In this document: piece after piece, positions 1 through 9,585 of the stretch
Layout of the letters: every line of letters begins with the position of its first letter
How positions within the stretch are numbered: the stretch's first letter is position 1
Assembly: GCF_021647475.1 (NCBI RefSeq)
Contig: NZ_JAKIUR010000001.1
Coordinates: 1-64,000, forward strand
Reading direction: 5' to 3'
DNA: 64,000 bases
Source of the DNA: Lutibacter sp.
GTDB taxonomy: Bacteria > Bacteroidota > Bacteroidia > Flavobacteriales > Flavobacteriaceae
The notes under the pieces: model-generated
What the model was told of the DNA's origin: nothing
The model's database searches: none
The model's input: only the letters and a program-made list of their open reading frames with translations
Made by a program: the position numbers and the translations under genes

Positions 1-174
1 TCAATTCGAGTGAATTTTAGCCTTTTTAGGCTTAAAATTAGTATCGAGAATAGGTTTTTTATTTAAAAACAGCCGTTCTCGATACAATTTTTTATCAAAA
101 ATTACCTGCCTTGCCGTCAGGCAGGCTCGAACTGACGTAACAGTAGGTTTAAAAAGTTAAAATGCACAACGAGT
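1..174. mobile_element. MITE-like element, copy 1 (left end outside window)
   Basis: This stretch matches 36559-36733 at roughly 85-90% identity by eye. It ends in GCACAACGAGT, the inverted partner of the left end ACCCGTTGTGC seen in the complete copy at 36531. Internal palindromes are better preserved here than in copy 2: ATCGAGAA/TTCTCGAT (about 41-88) enclosing GTTTTT/AAAAAC, and CCTGCCT/AGGCAGG (about 106-126). No coding capacity is visible. About 28 bp of the left end lie before base 1, so its target duplication cannot be checked. Confidence 0.75.
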
Positions 175-179
175 TAACT

Positions 180-187
180 TATATTTG
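180..187 (+). promoter_or_regulatory. -7 box of the DUF5686 gene, at the MITE junction
   Basis: TATATTTG matches the Bacteroidota -7 consensus TAnnTTTG and lies 22 bp before the ATG at 210. It starts six bases after the inferred end of the MITE-like element, so the upstream half of this promoter is element sequence. No clear TTTG -33 box is seen. Confidence 0.5.
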
Positions 188-209
188 TACATCCATCATC
201 CAATATTGA

Positions 210-2720
210 ATGAAAAATATATTTTTATTAATACTATTACTTCCTCTTTCTGTATTTTCACAATATCAAATTAATGGAAAGGTTATTGACTCTAAATCTA
301 AAAATCCTTTAGTTTTTGCCAATGTAATCTTAAATAAAACAAATGGTACTTTAACTGATATTGATGGGACTTTTCAAATAAACAGTACAAAACCTATTAC
401 AAAAATTACCATATCGTATGTTGGTTATACTACAAAAATAGTTGCGGTAAGCAATTCTAAAAAATATGTAATTATCCCTTTAAAAGCTTCTGTAGAAAAT
501 TTAAAAGAAGTATTAATAACGGCTAAAGAAAATCCAGCTTTACAAATTATACGTGCTGTTATTAAAAATAAAAAAGAAAACAATATTGAAACTCGTTTAA
601 ATTCGTTTAAATTTAATGCATATAATAAAATATTAGTTACGGCTAACCCAGATTCTATTAAAGGGAAAATAGATTCTATTTTCAAAATTGCTAACGGTAA
701 AAAATCATTTTTTAAATTAGATTCTTCTAATTATAAATTCCGTAAAGAAATTGAAAACAAACATCTATATATTTCTGAAAAGATATCTGAATTTCAATTT
801 CAAAAAAGAAAAAAGAAAAAAGAAATTATTTTAGCTTCAAGAATGGCTGGGTTACAACAACCTGTTTATGAATTATTAGCAATTACGTTACAAAATTTTT
901 CAATTTACAATCCATTTTATACTATTGCCGGAACAAAATACAATAATCCAATTGCTGACCATGCATTAAAACATTATTCGTACAAAATATTAGACACGGT
1001 TAACAATACCATAGGAAAATCAGTAGTAATTCATTTTAAACCTAAACAAAATAAAAAAGTTTTGGGTATTGAAGGCGTTTTATATATTGATCAAAAAAGT
1101 TTTGCAATTACTAAAGCTATATTTGAATTAAAAGGAATTGTTCATATTAAAGCAACTCAAAACTTTATTTACAAAAAAAAATCAAAAATTTGGTTTCCTA
1201 GTGTTCAAGATATTTTGATAAAAAAAGGAATTAATAAAAAACAGATTTCACTTTTTGGCGGAATGGTTCAATTTTCTGAATCTGTTAAAAATGATAGCAT
1301 TCAAAATACCAAAAAAAATAGTGCAGAAACAATTACGTATTTTCTTTCAAAAACTAAAAATTTTAATATTGAAATTAATAAACCCGTAAACATAAATAAA
1401 TCGGCAACTACCATACAATTTAAGGATGATGCAGCATATAAATCTGAACTTTTTTGGAATACGTATAGAACGGATTCCATTTCTAATCGTGATAAAAAAA
1501 CTTATTTGGTTTTAGATAGTTTAGCAAAAAAAGAACATATAGAACACAAAATTAATTTAGCTCGTTCTATCTTAAAAGGATTTTACCCAACAAAATATAT
1601 CGATTTAAATCTGGGAAAAATTATCAATTTAAACAATTATGAAGGACTTCGATTAGGTTTTGGAGGAGTTACAAATAACCAGTTTTCTTCAAAATTTAGA
1701 CTTGAATCATTCATAGCTTACGGAACTAAAGATAACGATTTTAAATACAGTTTTGGTGGATCAATTAGGTTAAATAAAGAAACTAACACCTGGCTTTCAG
1801 CTAATTACACAAACGATATTAAGGAAGCCGCTTCATTAGATTTTATTGCGAAAAACACTTCTTTTTCTCCTGTTAATCCAAGAAACTTAAACATCAGTAA
1901 ATTTTACAATTACAAAACAATTAGTGTTGATTTAAAACATGATGTCCAGCCTAATTTTGAAACCAAACTTCAATTAAGTACCGGAGATTATTCACCTGTT
2001 TTTAACTATAAATTTATTTCTCCAACCAAAAATTTAAACAAATACCAATTAACTTTGGCTATTATTGGATTTCAATACAATCCAAATAGCGAGTATATGA
2101 ACTCGCCAATTGGAAAGTTAACTATCAAAAATAAATATCCTCAATTTACATTTCAAGTAGCAAAAAGTTTTGAAAATATTTTACAAAGCGATTTTAATTT
2201 TACACAAGTAAATTTACGTATTTTAGAAAACATAAAACCACTTAGAAAGGGAACTACTAAAATTTTAATTGAAGGCGGTATTGTTTTTGGCGATGCTCCT
2301 ATTTCTCATTTATTTAATTCTGCACCAAATTACACGTTTAAAAGTCCTTGGAGAAGACGCATTAATTTAGCAGGAACCAATAGTTTTGAAACCATGGGTT
2401 ATAACGAGTTTATTTCAGATAGATATGCTGCAATTCATATAAAACATTTATTAAAACCACTTAGATTATTTAAAAAATTTAGACCACAATTTACATTGGT
2501 AACTAGAGCCGTTATTGGTAATATTAATAATCCTAGCTACCAAACTGGTATTCAATTTAAAAGTCTAAAAAAAGGATATTTTGAAAGTGGACTAGAACTA
2601 AATAACTTATTTAAAGGTTTCGGCTTAAGTGCAGATTATAGATATGGAGCTTATACAAACCCTATTTGGAGCGATAATTTAGCCGTTAAATTAACCTTTA
2701 AACTTAATTTAGGAATTTAA
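210..2720 (+). CDS. DUF5686 / carboxypeptidase-regulatory-like outer-membrane protein
   Basis: Predicted outer-membrane protein of 836 residues. It opens with a Sec signal peptide (about 1-18, ending SVFSQ), followed by a CarboxypepD_reg-like beta-sandwich at about 20-95 (GKVIDSKSKNPLVFANV, then TNGTLTDIDGTFQI). The long C-terminal part is rich in alternating aromatic and polar strands typical of a beta-barrel and ends in a strand closing at LTFKLNLGI. This architecture is the DUF5686 family, abundant in Flavobacteriia and resembling a TonB-dependent receptor without a plug. Its substrate is unknown. It stands alone upstream of an RND exporter and is preceded by its own -7 box. Family assignment is good; function is not known. 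Confidence 0.75.
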   Translation: MKNIFLLILLLPLSVFSQYQINGKVIDSKSKNPLVFANVILNKTNGTLTDIDGTFQINSTKPITKITISYVGYTTKIVAVSNSKKYVIIPLKASVENLKEVLITAKENPALQIIRAVIKNKKENNIETRLNSFKFNAYNKILVTANPDSIKGKIDSIFKIANGKKSFFKLDSSNYKFRKEIENKHLYISEKISEFQFQKRKKKKEIILASRMAGLQQPVYELLAITLQNFSIYNPFYTIAGTKYNNPIADHALKHYSYKILDTVNNTIGKSVVIHFKPKQNKKVLGIEGVLYIDQKSFAITKAIFELKGIVHIKATQNFIYKKKSKIWFPSVQDILIKKGINKKQISLFGGMVQFSESVKNDSIQNTKKNSAETITYFLSKTKNFNIEINKPVNINKSATTIQFKDDAAYKSELFWNTYRTDSISNRDKKTYLVLDSLAKKEHIEHKINLARSILKGFYPTKYIDLNLGKIINLNNYEGLRLGFGGVTNNQFSSKFRLESFIAYGTKDNDFKYSFGGSIRLNKETNTWLSANYTNDIKEAASLDFIAKNTSFSPVNPRNLNISKFYNYKTISVDLKHDVQPNFETKLQLSTGDYSPVFNYKFISPTKNLNKYQLTLAIIGFQYNPNSEYMNSPIGKLTIKNKYPQFTFQVAKSFENILQSDFNFTQVNLRILENIKPLRKGTTKILIEGGIVFGDAPISHLFNSAPNYTFKSPWRRRINLAGTNSFETMGYNEFISDRYAAIHIKHLLKPLRLFKKFRPQFTLVTRAVIGNINNPSYQTGIQFKSLKKGYFESGLELNNLFKGFGLSADYRYGAYTNPIWSDNLAVKLTFKLNLGI

Positions 2721-2752
2721 TGGGCGAAATAATAATTAGTCAACATTTTTTA

Positions 2753-2760
2753 TAACTTTG
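2753..2760 (+). promoter_or_regulatory. -7 box of the MMPL/RND exporter gene
   Basis: TAACTTTG fits TAnnTTTG and ends 14 bp before the ATG at 2775, which would give a leader of only about ten nucleotides. No convincing -33 TTTG is present at the expected distance. Confidence 0.5.
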
Positions 2761-2774
2761 CAGAAATTTTTTTA

Positions 2775-5150
2775 ATGGATTTTTGGTCTCACGTTTCACG
2801 TATAATTATTAAAGGACGCTACTTTATTTTAGTACTACTAGCAGCAATCACTTATTTTTTAGCTACACAAATGCAATATATGCGTTTTTCATATACAGAA
2901 GCTAATTTGTTACCCGAAAACCATCCTGTTAACATACAATATAATAAGTTTTTAAAGTTATTTGGAGAAGAAGGAAACTTGATTGTTATGGCAGTTCAGG
3001 ATTCTACCATTTTTACTCCTAAAAAATTTAAAGCTTGGACCCAACTTTCAAAAAAATTAGACAGTTTTCCAGAGATTGACTTTTCATTAGGAATTGGAGA
3101 TGTTAAAGTTCTTAAAAAAGATAAAACTAAGCAAAAATTTGATATCGTTCCTTTATACACAAAAGAACCTAACACTACAAAAGAAATTTTAAGTATTAAA
3201 AATAAGCTTTATAATAAATTACCTTTTTATGAAAACTTATTATATAATAAAAAAGCAAAAACGCTTAGAACTATTATTTATTTAAAAAAAGACATTGTAA
3301 ATACAGTTGTACGAAAGGATTTTATTTTTAACGTTCTAAACCCAGCTATTAAAAATTTTGAAAAAGAAAATAATATAAAAGTTCATGTTTCTGGTATGCC
3401 ATATATCCGAACCATGAATGCTCAAAATATTATAGATGAAATTGGTTTGTTTGTTGGCTTGGCTTTAGGAGTTACTTCCTTAATTTTCTTCTTTTTCTTT
3501 CGCTCAATTAGGGCTACTTTTATCGCCTTTTTAGTAGTAGGTATCGGCGTAATTTGGGCTTTTGGGTTTATAGGACTGTTCCGTTACGAAATTTCGGTTT
3601 TAATGGCATTAATTCCTCCTTTAATTATTGTTATTGGAGTTCCAAATGCAATCTTTTTAATTAATAAATACCAGCAAGAAATTAAAAAGCATGGCAATCA
3701 GGCAAAATCATTACAACGTGTTATTACCAAAATTGGTAACGCAACTTTAATGACTAGTACAACTACTGCAATAGGTTTTTTAACCTTCGCTTTTACTAAA
3801 AGTGAATTGTTGCGGCAGTTTGGTATTATCGCATCTATTAATATATTTGGAATCTTCCTTTTAGCTTTATTATTAATCCCAATTATTTATAGTTTTTTAC
3901 CACCGCCAAAAGAAAAACATTTAAAACACCTTGACCGCAAGTGGATTGAATCTATTGTTAAAGGACTTATTTTAATCGTAAAAAATCATAGAATTGCAGT
4001 TTACTTAACTACAGTAGCTTTAATTATTATAAGTATGATAGGTATTTATATGATTCGAGTTTCTGGTAGTTTAATTGAAGACATGCCTAAAGGAAAACCA
4101 TTTTTTAAAGATATTGTATTTTTTGAAAAAGAATTTGGAGGCATAATGCCTTTAGAAATAATTATTGATACAAAAAAGAAAAATGGTGTAATGAAACTTT
4201 CAACCTTAAAACGCATGAATAAGTTGGAAGAAACAATAAATGAAATACCTCAATTATCTAAACCAATTTCTATTTTAAATTTAGTAAAGTATGCTAAACA
4301 GGCATTTTATAATGGTAATCCTGCATTTTATCAACTCCCTAACAATCAAGAAAAAAATTGGATTTTAAACTATACTAAAAATTCAATTTCAAACACCAAT
4401 TTATTAAATAATTACGTTGATTCTACAGGAAGATATGCTCGGATAACCACTTTTATGAAGGATATTGGAACCGATAAAATGGATATTATTGAAACTCAAA
4501 TAGCTCAAAAAGTAGCAAAAGTATTTCCTAAAGATAAATTTAACGTTACCCTAACAGGTAAAGCATTAGTATTTCTAAAAGGAACACATTATTTAATTTA
4601 TAACCTAGTTATATCTTTATCATTAGCCATTTTATTTATTGCCTTATTTATGGCAATGATGTTCCGTTCGTTTAAAATGATTTTAATTTCATTAATTCCA
4701 AATATTTTCCCACTTTTAATAACAGCAGGTTTAATGGGTTATTTAGGAATTCCTATAAAACCATCTACAATTTTAGTGTTTAGTATTGCTTTTGGTATTT
4801 CTGTAGATGATACTATTCATTTTTTAGCAAAATACCGACAAGAATTAAAAATAAATAATTGGAAAATTACACCTTCCGTTCTTGCCGCATTAAAAGAAAC
4901 AGGAGTAAGTATGTTTTATACATCAATAGTGTTATTTTTTGGATTTTTAGTGTTTACAGCTTCAAGTTTTGGAGGAACAAAAGCTCTAGGAGGTTTAGTA
5001 TCAATAACCTTATTAATAGCAATGGTATCCAACTTAATATTGTTACCTTCATTATTACTTTCTTTAGAAAAAAGTATTGCCAATAAAGAAGATTTTAAAG
5101 AACCAACATTAGATATTTTGCCGCCTGAAGATGAAAATAATAATTTTTAG
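2775..5150 (+). CDS. RND superfamily exporter, MMPL/HAE3 type
   Basis: Inner-membrane protein of 791 residues with the two-fold RND layout. One transmembrane helix near residues 15-31 is followed by a periplasmic domain (about 35-220) and five helices (about 222-375). A second set follows: a helix at about 410-430, a second loop, and five helices from about 620 to 765. The conserved charged signature in the second half is visible as FGISVDDTIHFLAKYR (about 675-690). The size is well below the 1000+ residues of tripartite HAE1 pumps and fits the predicted exporters of the RND superfamily (MMPL domain), which in related bacteria are thought to move lipids or hopanoids. No adaptor or TolC gene adjoins it, so the substrate stays unknown. 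Confidence 0.8.
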   Translation: MDFWSHVSRIIIKGRYFILVLLAAITYFLATQMQYMRFSYTEANLLPENHPVNIQYNKFLKLFGEEGNLIVMAVQDSTIFTPKKFKAWTQLSKKLDSFPEIDFSLGIGDVKVLKKDKTKQKFDIVPLYTKEPNTTKEILSIKNKLYNKLPFYENLLYNKKAKTLRTIIYLKKDIVNTVVRKDFIFNVLNPAIKNFEKENNIKVHVSGMPYIRTMNAQNIIDEIGLFVGLALGVTSLIFFFFFRSIRATFIAFLVVGIGVIWAFGFIGLFRYEISVLMALIPPLIIVIGVPNAIFLINKYQQEIKKHGNQAKSLQRVITKIGNATLMTSTTTAIGFLTFAFTKSELLRQFGIIASINIFGIFLLALLLIPIIYSFLPPPKEKHLKHLDRKWIESIVKGLILIVKNHRIAVYLTTVALIIISMIGIYMIRVSGSLIEDMPKGKPFFKDIVFFEKEFGGIMPLEIIIDTKKKNGVMKLSTLKRMNKLEETINEIPQLSKPISILNLVKYAKQAFYNGNPAFYQLPNNQEKNWILNYTKNSISNTNLLNNYVDSTGRYARITTFMKDIGTDKMDIIETQIAQKVAKVFPKDKFNVTLTGKALVFLKGTHYLIYNLVISLSLAILFIALFMAMMFRSFKMILISLIPNIFPLLITAGLMGYLGIPIKPSTILVFSIAFGISVDDTIHFLAKYRQELKINNWKITPSVLAALKETGVSMFYTSIVLFFGFLVFTASSFGGTKALGGLVSITLLIAMVSNLILLPSLLLSLEKSIANKEDFKEPTLDILPPEDENNNF

Positions 5151-5214
5151 GTTAAAATATTTCTTAAATTTTTAATTTTAATTGCTGGATATTCGTATTT
5201 TTTAATGCAATTGG

Positions 5215-5222
5215 TATCTTTG
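5215..5222 (+). promoter_or_regulatory. -7 box of asnS
   Basis: TATCTTTG matches TAnnTTTG exactly and ends 20 bp before the asnS ATG at 5243. A weak TTCG at 5192-5195 lies 19 bp upstream in the -33 position. Confidence 0.55.
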
Positions 5223-5242
5223 CATCTCTTAAAATATAGAAC

Positions 5243-6676
5243 ATGAAAAGATATACGGTTGCTGAACTTTTAAGTTCCACTAATTTTTTAAATGAAGTTA
5301 CCTTAAATGGCTGGGTAAGAACCTTTAGAGCCAATAGATTTATTGCGTTAAATGATGGTTCAACCATTAAAAATATTCAATGTGTAGTTGATTTTGAAAA
5401 TACCGATGAAAATATATTAAAACGGATAACAACAGGAGCTGCAATTAAAGTAAAAGGCACCTTAGTAGAAAGTTTGGGAAAAGGGCAAAGTATTGAAATA
5501 CAGGTTTCTGAAATCAAAATTTTAGGAGAGTCAAACCCTGAAGAATATCCAATTCAACCAAAAAAACACAGTTTAGAATTTTTACGTGAAAATGCACATT
5601 TACGCATTAGAACAAACACCTTTAGTGCTGTTATGCGTGTTAGATCTGCATTAGCCTTTGCAGTTCATAAATACTTTACTGAAAAAGGTTTTTATTATTT
5701 TAACGCTCCAATTATTACAGGCTCTGATGCCGAAGGAGCAGGCGAAATGTTTAGAGTTTCAACGCTTGATTATAATAATTTTCCTAAAAACGAAGATGGA
5801 AAAGTAGATACTTCAAAAGATTTTTTTGGAAAAACCACCAACCTAACCGTTTCTGGTCAATTAGAGGCAGAAACTTATGCAATGGCACTTGGTAAAGTAT
5901 ATACTTTTGGTCCAACTTTTAGAGCAGAAAATTCTAACACAACAAGACATTTATCTGAATTTTGGATGATAGAACCTGAAGTTGCATTTAATAATTTAGA
6001 TGATAATATGGATTTGTCTGAAGATTTTATCAAATCTGTTATTAATTATACTTTGAAAAATTGTAAAGATGATTTAGCGTTTTTGGAAAATAGATTACTA
6101 CAAGAAGAAAAATCAAAACCAGCGAATGAAAGAAGTGACATGAACCTTTTAGAAAAGCTGAATTTTGTAGTAAATAACAACTTTAAACGCGTAAGCTACA
6201 CTGAAGCTATTGATATTTTGAGAAATTGCAAACCCAATAAAAAGAAAAAATTTCAATATTTAATTAATGAATGGGGAGCAGATTTACAAAGTGAACATGA
6301 ACGTTTTTTAGTTGAAAAACATTTTAAATGTCCAGTGATTTTATTTGATTATCCTGCTAATATAAAAGCATTTTATATGCGATTAAATGAAGATGGAAAA
6401 ACAGTTAGAGCAATGGATGTTTTATTCCCCGGAATTGGAGAAATTGTTGGAGGAAGCCAGCGTGAAGAACGTTTAGATGTTTTAAAACAAAAAATAGCAG
6501 AGTTACATATTGACGAAAAAGAACTTTGGTGGTATTTAGATACTCGAAAATTTGGTACAGCAGTTCATAGTGGTTTTGGTTTAGGATTTGAACGCTTAGT
6601 ACAATTTACTACAGGAATGGGAAATATTAGAGATGTTATTCCCTACCCTAGATATCCTCAGAATGCTGAATTCTAA
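5243..6676 (+). CDS. asnS: Asparaginyl-tRNA synthetase
   Basis: Cytosolic class IIb aminoacyl-tRNA synthetase charging tRNA-Asn. The 477-residue length is normal. An N-terminal OB-fold anticodon-binding domain (about 10-105, with VTLNGWVRTFRANRFIALNDG) is followed by the catalytic domain. Class II motif 2 appears as FRAENSNTTRHLSEFWMIEPE-like sequence (about 226-246), and motif 3 as GFGLGFERLVQFTTG near 452. The long insertion before motif 3 is typical of bacterial AsnRS. It precedes rpoN and ends in a strong terminator, so it is likely monocistronic. Confidence 0.95.
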   Translation: MKRYTVAELLSSTNFLNEVTLNGWVRTFRANRFIALNDGSTIKNIQCVVDFENTDENILKRITTGAAIKVKGTLVESLGKGQSIEIQVSEIKILGESNPEEYPIQPKKHSLEFLRENAHLRIRTNTFSAVMRVRSALAFAVHKYFTEKGFYYFNAPIITGSDAEGAGEMFRVSTLDYNNFPKNEDGKVDTSKDFFGKTTNLTVSGQLEAETYAMALGKVYTFGPTFRAENSNTTRHLSEFWMIEPEVAFNNLDDNMDLSEDFIKSVINYTLKNCKDDLAFLENRLLQEEKSKPANERSDMNLLEKLNFVVNNNFKRVSYTEAIDILRNCKPNKKKKFQYLINEWGADLQSEHERFLVEKHFKCPVILFDYPANIKAFYMRLNEDGKTVRAMDVLFPGIGEIVGGSQREERLDVLKQKIAELHIDEKELWWYLDTRKFGTAVHSGFGLGFERLVQFTTGMGNIRDVIPYPRYPQNAEF

Positions 6677-6690
6677 AAAGAAACAAATCA

Positions 6691-6722
6691 AAAACATAGT
6701 ATAAATTATACTATGTTTTTTT
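6691..6722 (+). terminator. Rho-independent terminator after asnS
   Basis: AAAACATAGTATA and TATACTATGTTTT form a 13-bp stem with a three-base loop, directly followed by a T run. It begins 15 bp after the asnS stop and is almost fully symmetric. Confidence 0.8.
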
Positions 6723-6755
6723 GTATTTTTAACTATTATATTTTTAATTAAATTT

Positions 6756-8216
6756 ATGCTAAGACAAAGTTTACAACAAAGATTATTACAAAAATTATCG
6801 CCTCAGCAAATTCAATTAATGAAATTGATTCAATTGCCTACGCAAGCATTTGAACAAAAGTTAAAACAAGAATTAGAGGAAAACCCTGCTTTGGAAAGTG
6901 GCAAAGAAAATGATGAAGATGCTATAAATTCAGAATTAGATAATTCAGAATTTGATACCACAGACAATGAGAGTATAACTGCTGATGATATTAATATTGA
7001 TGAATATTTGAGTGATGATGAAATTCCAAATTATAAAATACAATCCAATAATTATTCTGTTGATGATGATGAAAAACAAATTCCTTATGCCGCAGGTACT
7101 TCATTCACTCAATATTTAAAAAATCAAATTAATACTTATAGCTTATCTGAAAATGAAGCAATTATAACTGATTTTTTAATTGGAAGTATAGATGAAAGTG
7201 GCTATATAAGAAGAGATTTAGAAGATATTTTAGATGATTTAGCCTTTACTCAAAATATTTATACCAACATTGAAGAATTAAAACGATTATTAAAAGTTGT
7301 TCAACATTTAGATCCGGCAGGAGTTGGTGCAAGGAATTTAAAAGAATGTTTAATCATCCAACTAAAAAGAAAAAAAGAGAATCCGAGTTGTAATTTAGCA
7401 ATTAAAATACTTGAAGAAGGTTTTGAACATTTTGTAAAAAAACACTACGTTAAACTTCAGCAAAAATTTAAAATAAGTGAAGTAGAATTAAAAAATGCCA
7501 TTTCTGAAATTGAAAAATTAAATCCAAAACCTGGTGGTTCTTATGTAAATAATAACAAAATTGCAGAACAAATTGTTCCTGATTTCAACATAAAAATTGA
7601 AGAAGGAGAATTAATTTTAAGTTTAAATTCTAGAAATAGTCCAGATCTCCACATTTCAAACGAGTACAATAATTTATTACACGGTTATAAAGATTCTAAA
7701 ATTAAGTCTAAATCTCAAAAAGATGCAGTACAATTTATCAAACAAAAATTAGATGCAGCTAAATGGTTTATTGATGCTATAAAACAACGTCAGCAGACTT
7801 TATTTTTGAATATGAACGCTATAATGCAATACCAAAAAGAATATTTTTTAACTGGAGACGAGCGTAAACTTAAACCAATGATATTAAAAGATATTGCTGA
7901 GACTATTAAAATGGATGTTTCTACAGTGTCAAGAGTTGCTAATAGTAAATATGTTTCAACACCTTATGGAACTAGATTAATAAAAGATTTCTTTTCAGAA
8001 TCTATGAAAAATGATAAAGGTGAAGATGTTTCTACCACAGAAATTAAAAATATTTTATCTTCAGTTATAGATAAAGAAAACAAAAAGAAACCTTTAACTG
8101 ATGATAAATTAGCAATAATTTTAAAGGAAAAAGGTTATCCTATTGCACGAAGAACTATTGCAAAATATAGAGAACAATTAGATATTCCTGTTGCAAGGCT
8201 ACGAAAAAAAATATAG
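6756..8216 (+). CDS. rpoN: RNA polymerase sigma-54 factor
   Basis: Sigma-54, the alternative sigma factor that needs AAA+ activators. The 486-residue protein shows the glutamine-rich region I at the N-terminus (QSLQQRLLQKLSPQQIQLMKLIQLP, residues about 4-29; activator interaction), an acidic region II (about 45-105), the core-binding region III, and the C-terminal RpoN box ARRTIAKYRE near residues 468-477, which reads the -24 element. The gene is followed after 20 bp by a small membrane-protein gene, and the order asnS-rpoN-membrane protein-porT looks conserved in flavobacteria from memory. No bacterial enhancer-binding activator is in the window. Confidence 0.95.
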   Translation: MLRQSLQQRLLQKLSPQQIQLMKLIQLPTQAFEQKLKQELEENPALESGKENDEDAINSELDNSEFDTTDNESITADDINIDEYLSDDEIPNYKIQSNNYSVDDDEKQIPYAAGTSFTQYLKNQINTYSLSENEAIITDFLIGSIDESGYIRRDLEDILDDLAFTQNIYTNIEELKRLLKVVQHLDPAGVGARNLKECLIIQLKRKKENPSCNLAIKILEEGFEHFVKKHYVKLQQKFKISEVELKNAISEIEKLNPKPGGSYVNNNKIAEQIVPDFNIKIEEGELILSLNSRNSPDLHISNEYNNLLHGYKDSKIKSKSQKDAVQFIKQKLDAAKWFIDAIKQRQQTLFLNMNAIMQYQKEYFLTGDERKLKPMILKDIAETIKMDVSTVSRVANSKYVSTPYGTRLIKDFFSESMKNDKGEDVSTTEIKNILSSVIDKENKKKPLTDDKLAIILKEKGYPIARRTIAKYREQLDIPVARLRKKI

Positions 8217-8236
8217 ATTTACTCTAAAAAAAAACT

Positions 8237-8842
8237 ATGAAATTATCTAAAATTATATCTGCATTTTTCCACCCAATCAATTTTCCCATTGCTGGTGCAA
8301 TTTTGTATTTTTTATTACTCCCAAAATATTTATTTATAGAGCAGGAGCGATTTTTATTAATCGTAATATTTGTTATCACCTATATTTTTCCTCTTATTCT
8401 AATTTTTTTGCTAAAATCATTTAAAATGATAGATAGTTATCATATGGTAACCATTGAAGAACGTAAATTCCCTTTACTCTTATTTATATCTATTACTATT
8501 TTTATAGGATATTGGTTATTAAAATCTACAGTTGTAAATCTACTTTCTCTTTTTTATTTTGGATACGGATTAGGTTTAATTATAACCTATGTTTTACTTT
8601 ATTTTAAAATAAAAGTTAGCTTACATACCTCTGCAATTAGTGGTTTAATAGGTTTTATTATTTGTTTTAGCTTTTACTACAAAGTTAATCTTATCATTTT
8701 ATTAGTAGCTCTTTTGTTGTTAGATGGAATTTTAGCAACTTCAAGACTTCGCCTAAACGCTCATAAACTTAATGAAGTAATAATAGGTTTCTTTTTAGGT
8801 TTATTATCACAATTTTTAGTTTATTTTATTTACATAATGTAG
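8237..8842 (+). CDS. PAP2-like integral membrane protein
   Basis: Hydrophobic protein of 201 residues with about six membrane helices. The C-terminal half has sequence resembling the PAP2 lipid phosphatase signature: VSLHTSAISG (about 131-140) in the place of the usual PSGH motif, and SRLRLNAHKLNEVIIG (about 173-188) matching SRxxxxxHxxxE/D. Because the first motif is altered, catalytic activity is doubtful. It probably shares a transcript with rpoN (20 bp gap) and overlaps the 3' end of the convergent porT gene by 13 bp. A divergent PAP2-superfamily protein is the best guess. Confidence 0.6.
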   Translation: MKLSKIISAFFHPINFPIAGAILYFLLLPKYLFIEQERFLLIVIFVITYIFPLILIFLLKSFKMIDSYHMVTIEERKFPLLLFISITIFIGYWLLKSTVVNLLSLFYFGYGLGLIITYVLLYFKIKVSLHTSAISGLIGFIICFSFYYKVNLIILLVALLLLDGILATSRLRLNAHKLNEVIIGFFLGLLSQFLVYFIYIM

Positions 8843-9504
8843 AATTTTAATCCAACATTTAACTGTTTTAATTCTATTTTATTAGTGTTAAAAACTGCGT
8901 TATCAAATAAAGGATTAAGAGCATAATATATAAACAAATTCCAGGTTCCATATCCTGCAGCTAAAGTTAATCCATATTGAAATCTATTAAATTCAGTACT
9001 ATTTTTGGTGCTTACCAATTCCGTACTACTCCTAAATTTTGATTTTACAGCAGTTACGTAAGACAATTTCATACCTGCATATATTCTCCAAAATTTAAAT
9101 TTTAAAGGTGTAGAATTTCTCCATCTAAATTCAATAGGAATATCAACAGACTTAATTGTTAATTTATTACTGGTAAAGTTAACTGCTTCATCAAAAATAG
9201 TTGTTCCATTTATTTGGCTGATTTTTAAATTTTGAATTAACGCATTATAAGAATACCCAATTCCTACTCCAAACCCTAAAGTTCTTGACTTATTTATTGG
9301 TAAGTCTTTAATAAAGCCCAAAGAAACACCACCCGAAAAGCCATTCTGATTAATTAAAGGAGGTTTATTTAGCAATAAATTATAAGTTAAAGAAACATAT
9401 ATTTGATCTTCTAAATATTTATCATCACTTAATAAATTATTTTGTGCATAATTTATTTCGACTGTTAATAAAAAAACAATAAACCAATAGTGTGGAATTT
9501 TCAT
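8830..9504 (-). CDS. porT: PorT-like type IX secretion / outer-membrane beta-barrel protein
   Basis: Protein of 224 residues with an N-terminal signal peptide (about 1-20, ending INYAQ) and a C-terminal series of amphipathic strands, the last being LNVGLKFYIM. This fits an eight-stranded outer-membrane barrel of the PorT family. PorT (SprT) is required for type IX secretion and gliding in Bacteroidota. The position next to rpoN and the PAP2-like gene supports the specific assignment, but barrels of this size are hard to tell apart by eye, so a generic PorT-family barrel remains possible. No other type IX component is in the window. Confidence 0.65.
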   Translation of the reverse strand: MKIPHYWFIVFLLTVEINYAQNNLLSDDKYLEDQIYVSLTYNLLLNKPPLINQNGFSGGVSLGFIKDLPINKSRTLGFGVGIGYSYNALIQNLKISQINGTTIFDEAVNFTSNKLTIKSVDIPIEFRWRNSTPLKFKFWRIYAGMKLSYVTAVKSKFRSSTELVSTKNSTEFNRFQYGLTLAAGYGTWNLFIYYALNPLFDNAVFNTNKIELKQLNVGLKFYIM

Positions 9505-9529
9505 AAAACAAATATACTTTTAAAAATAA

Positions 9530-9558
9530 AAAAAGGCAATCAAATTTATGATTGCCTT
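9530..9558 (-). terminator. Terminator of the exbB-exbD operon
   Basis: Reading the minus strand, AAGGCAATC and GATTGCCTT form a 9-bp stem with an 8-base loop, followed by T-rich sequence (plus-strand A run from 9523). It lies 28 bp after the exbD stop at 9586. Confidence 0.7.
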
Positions 9559-9585
9559 ATATATTTAATAAAACTAATAAAGTTA

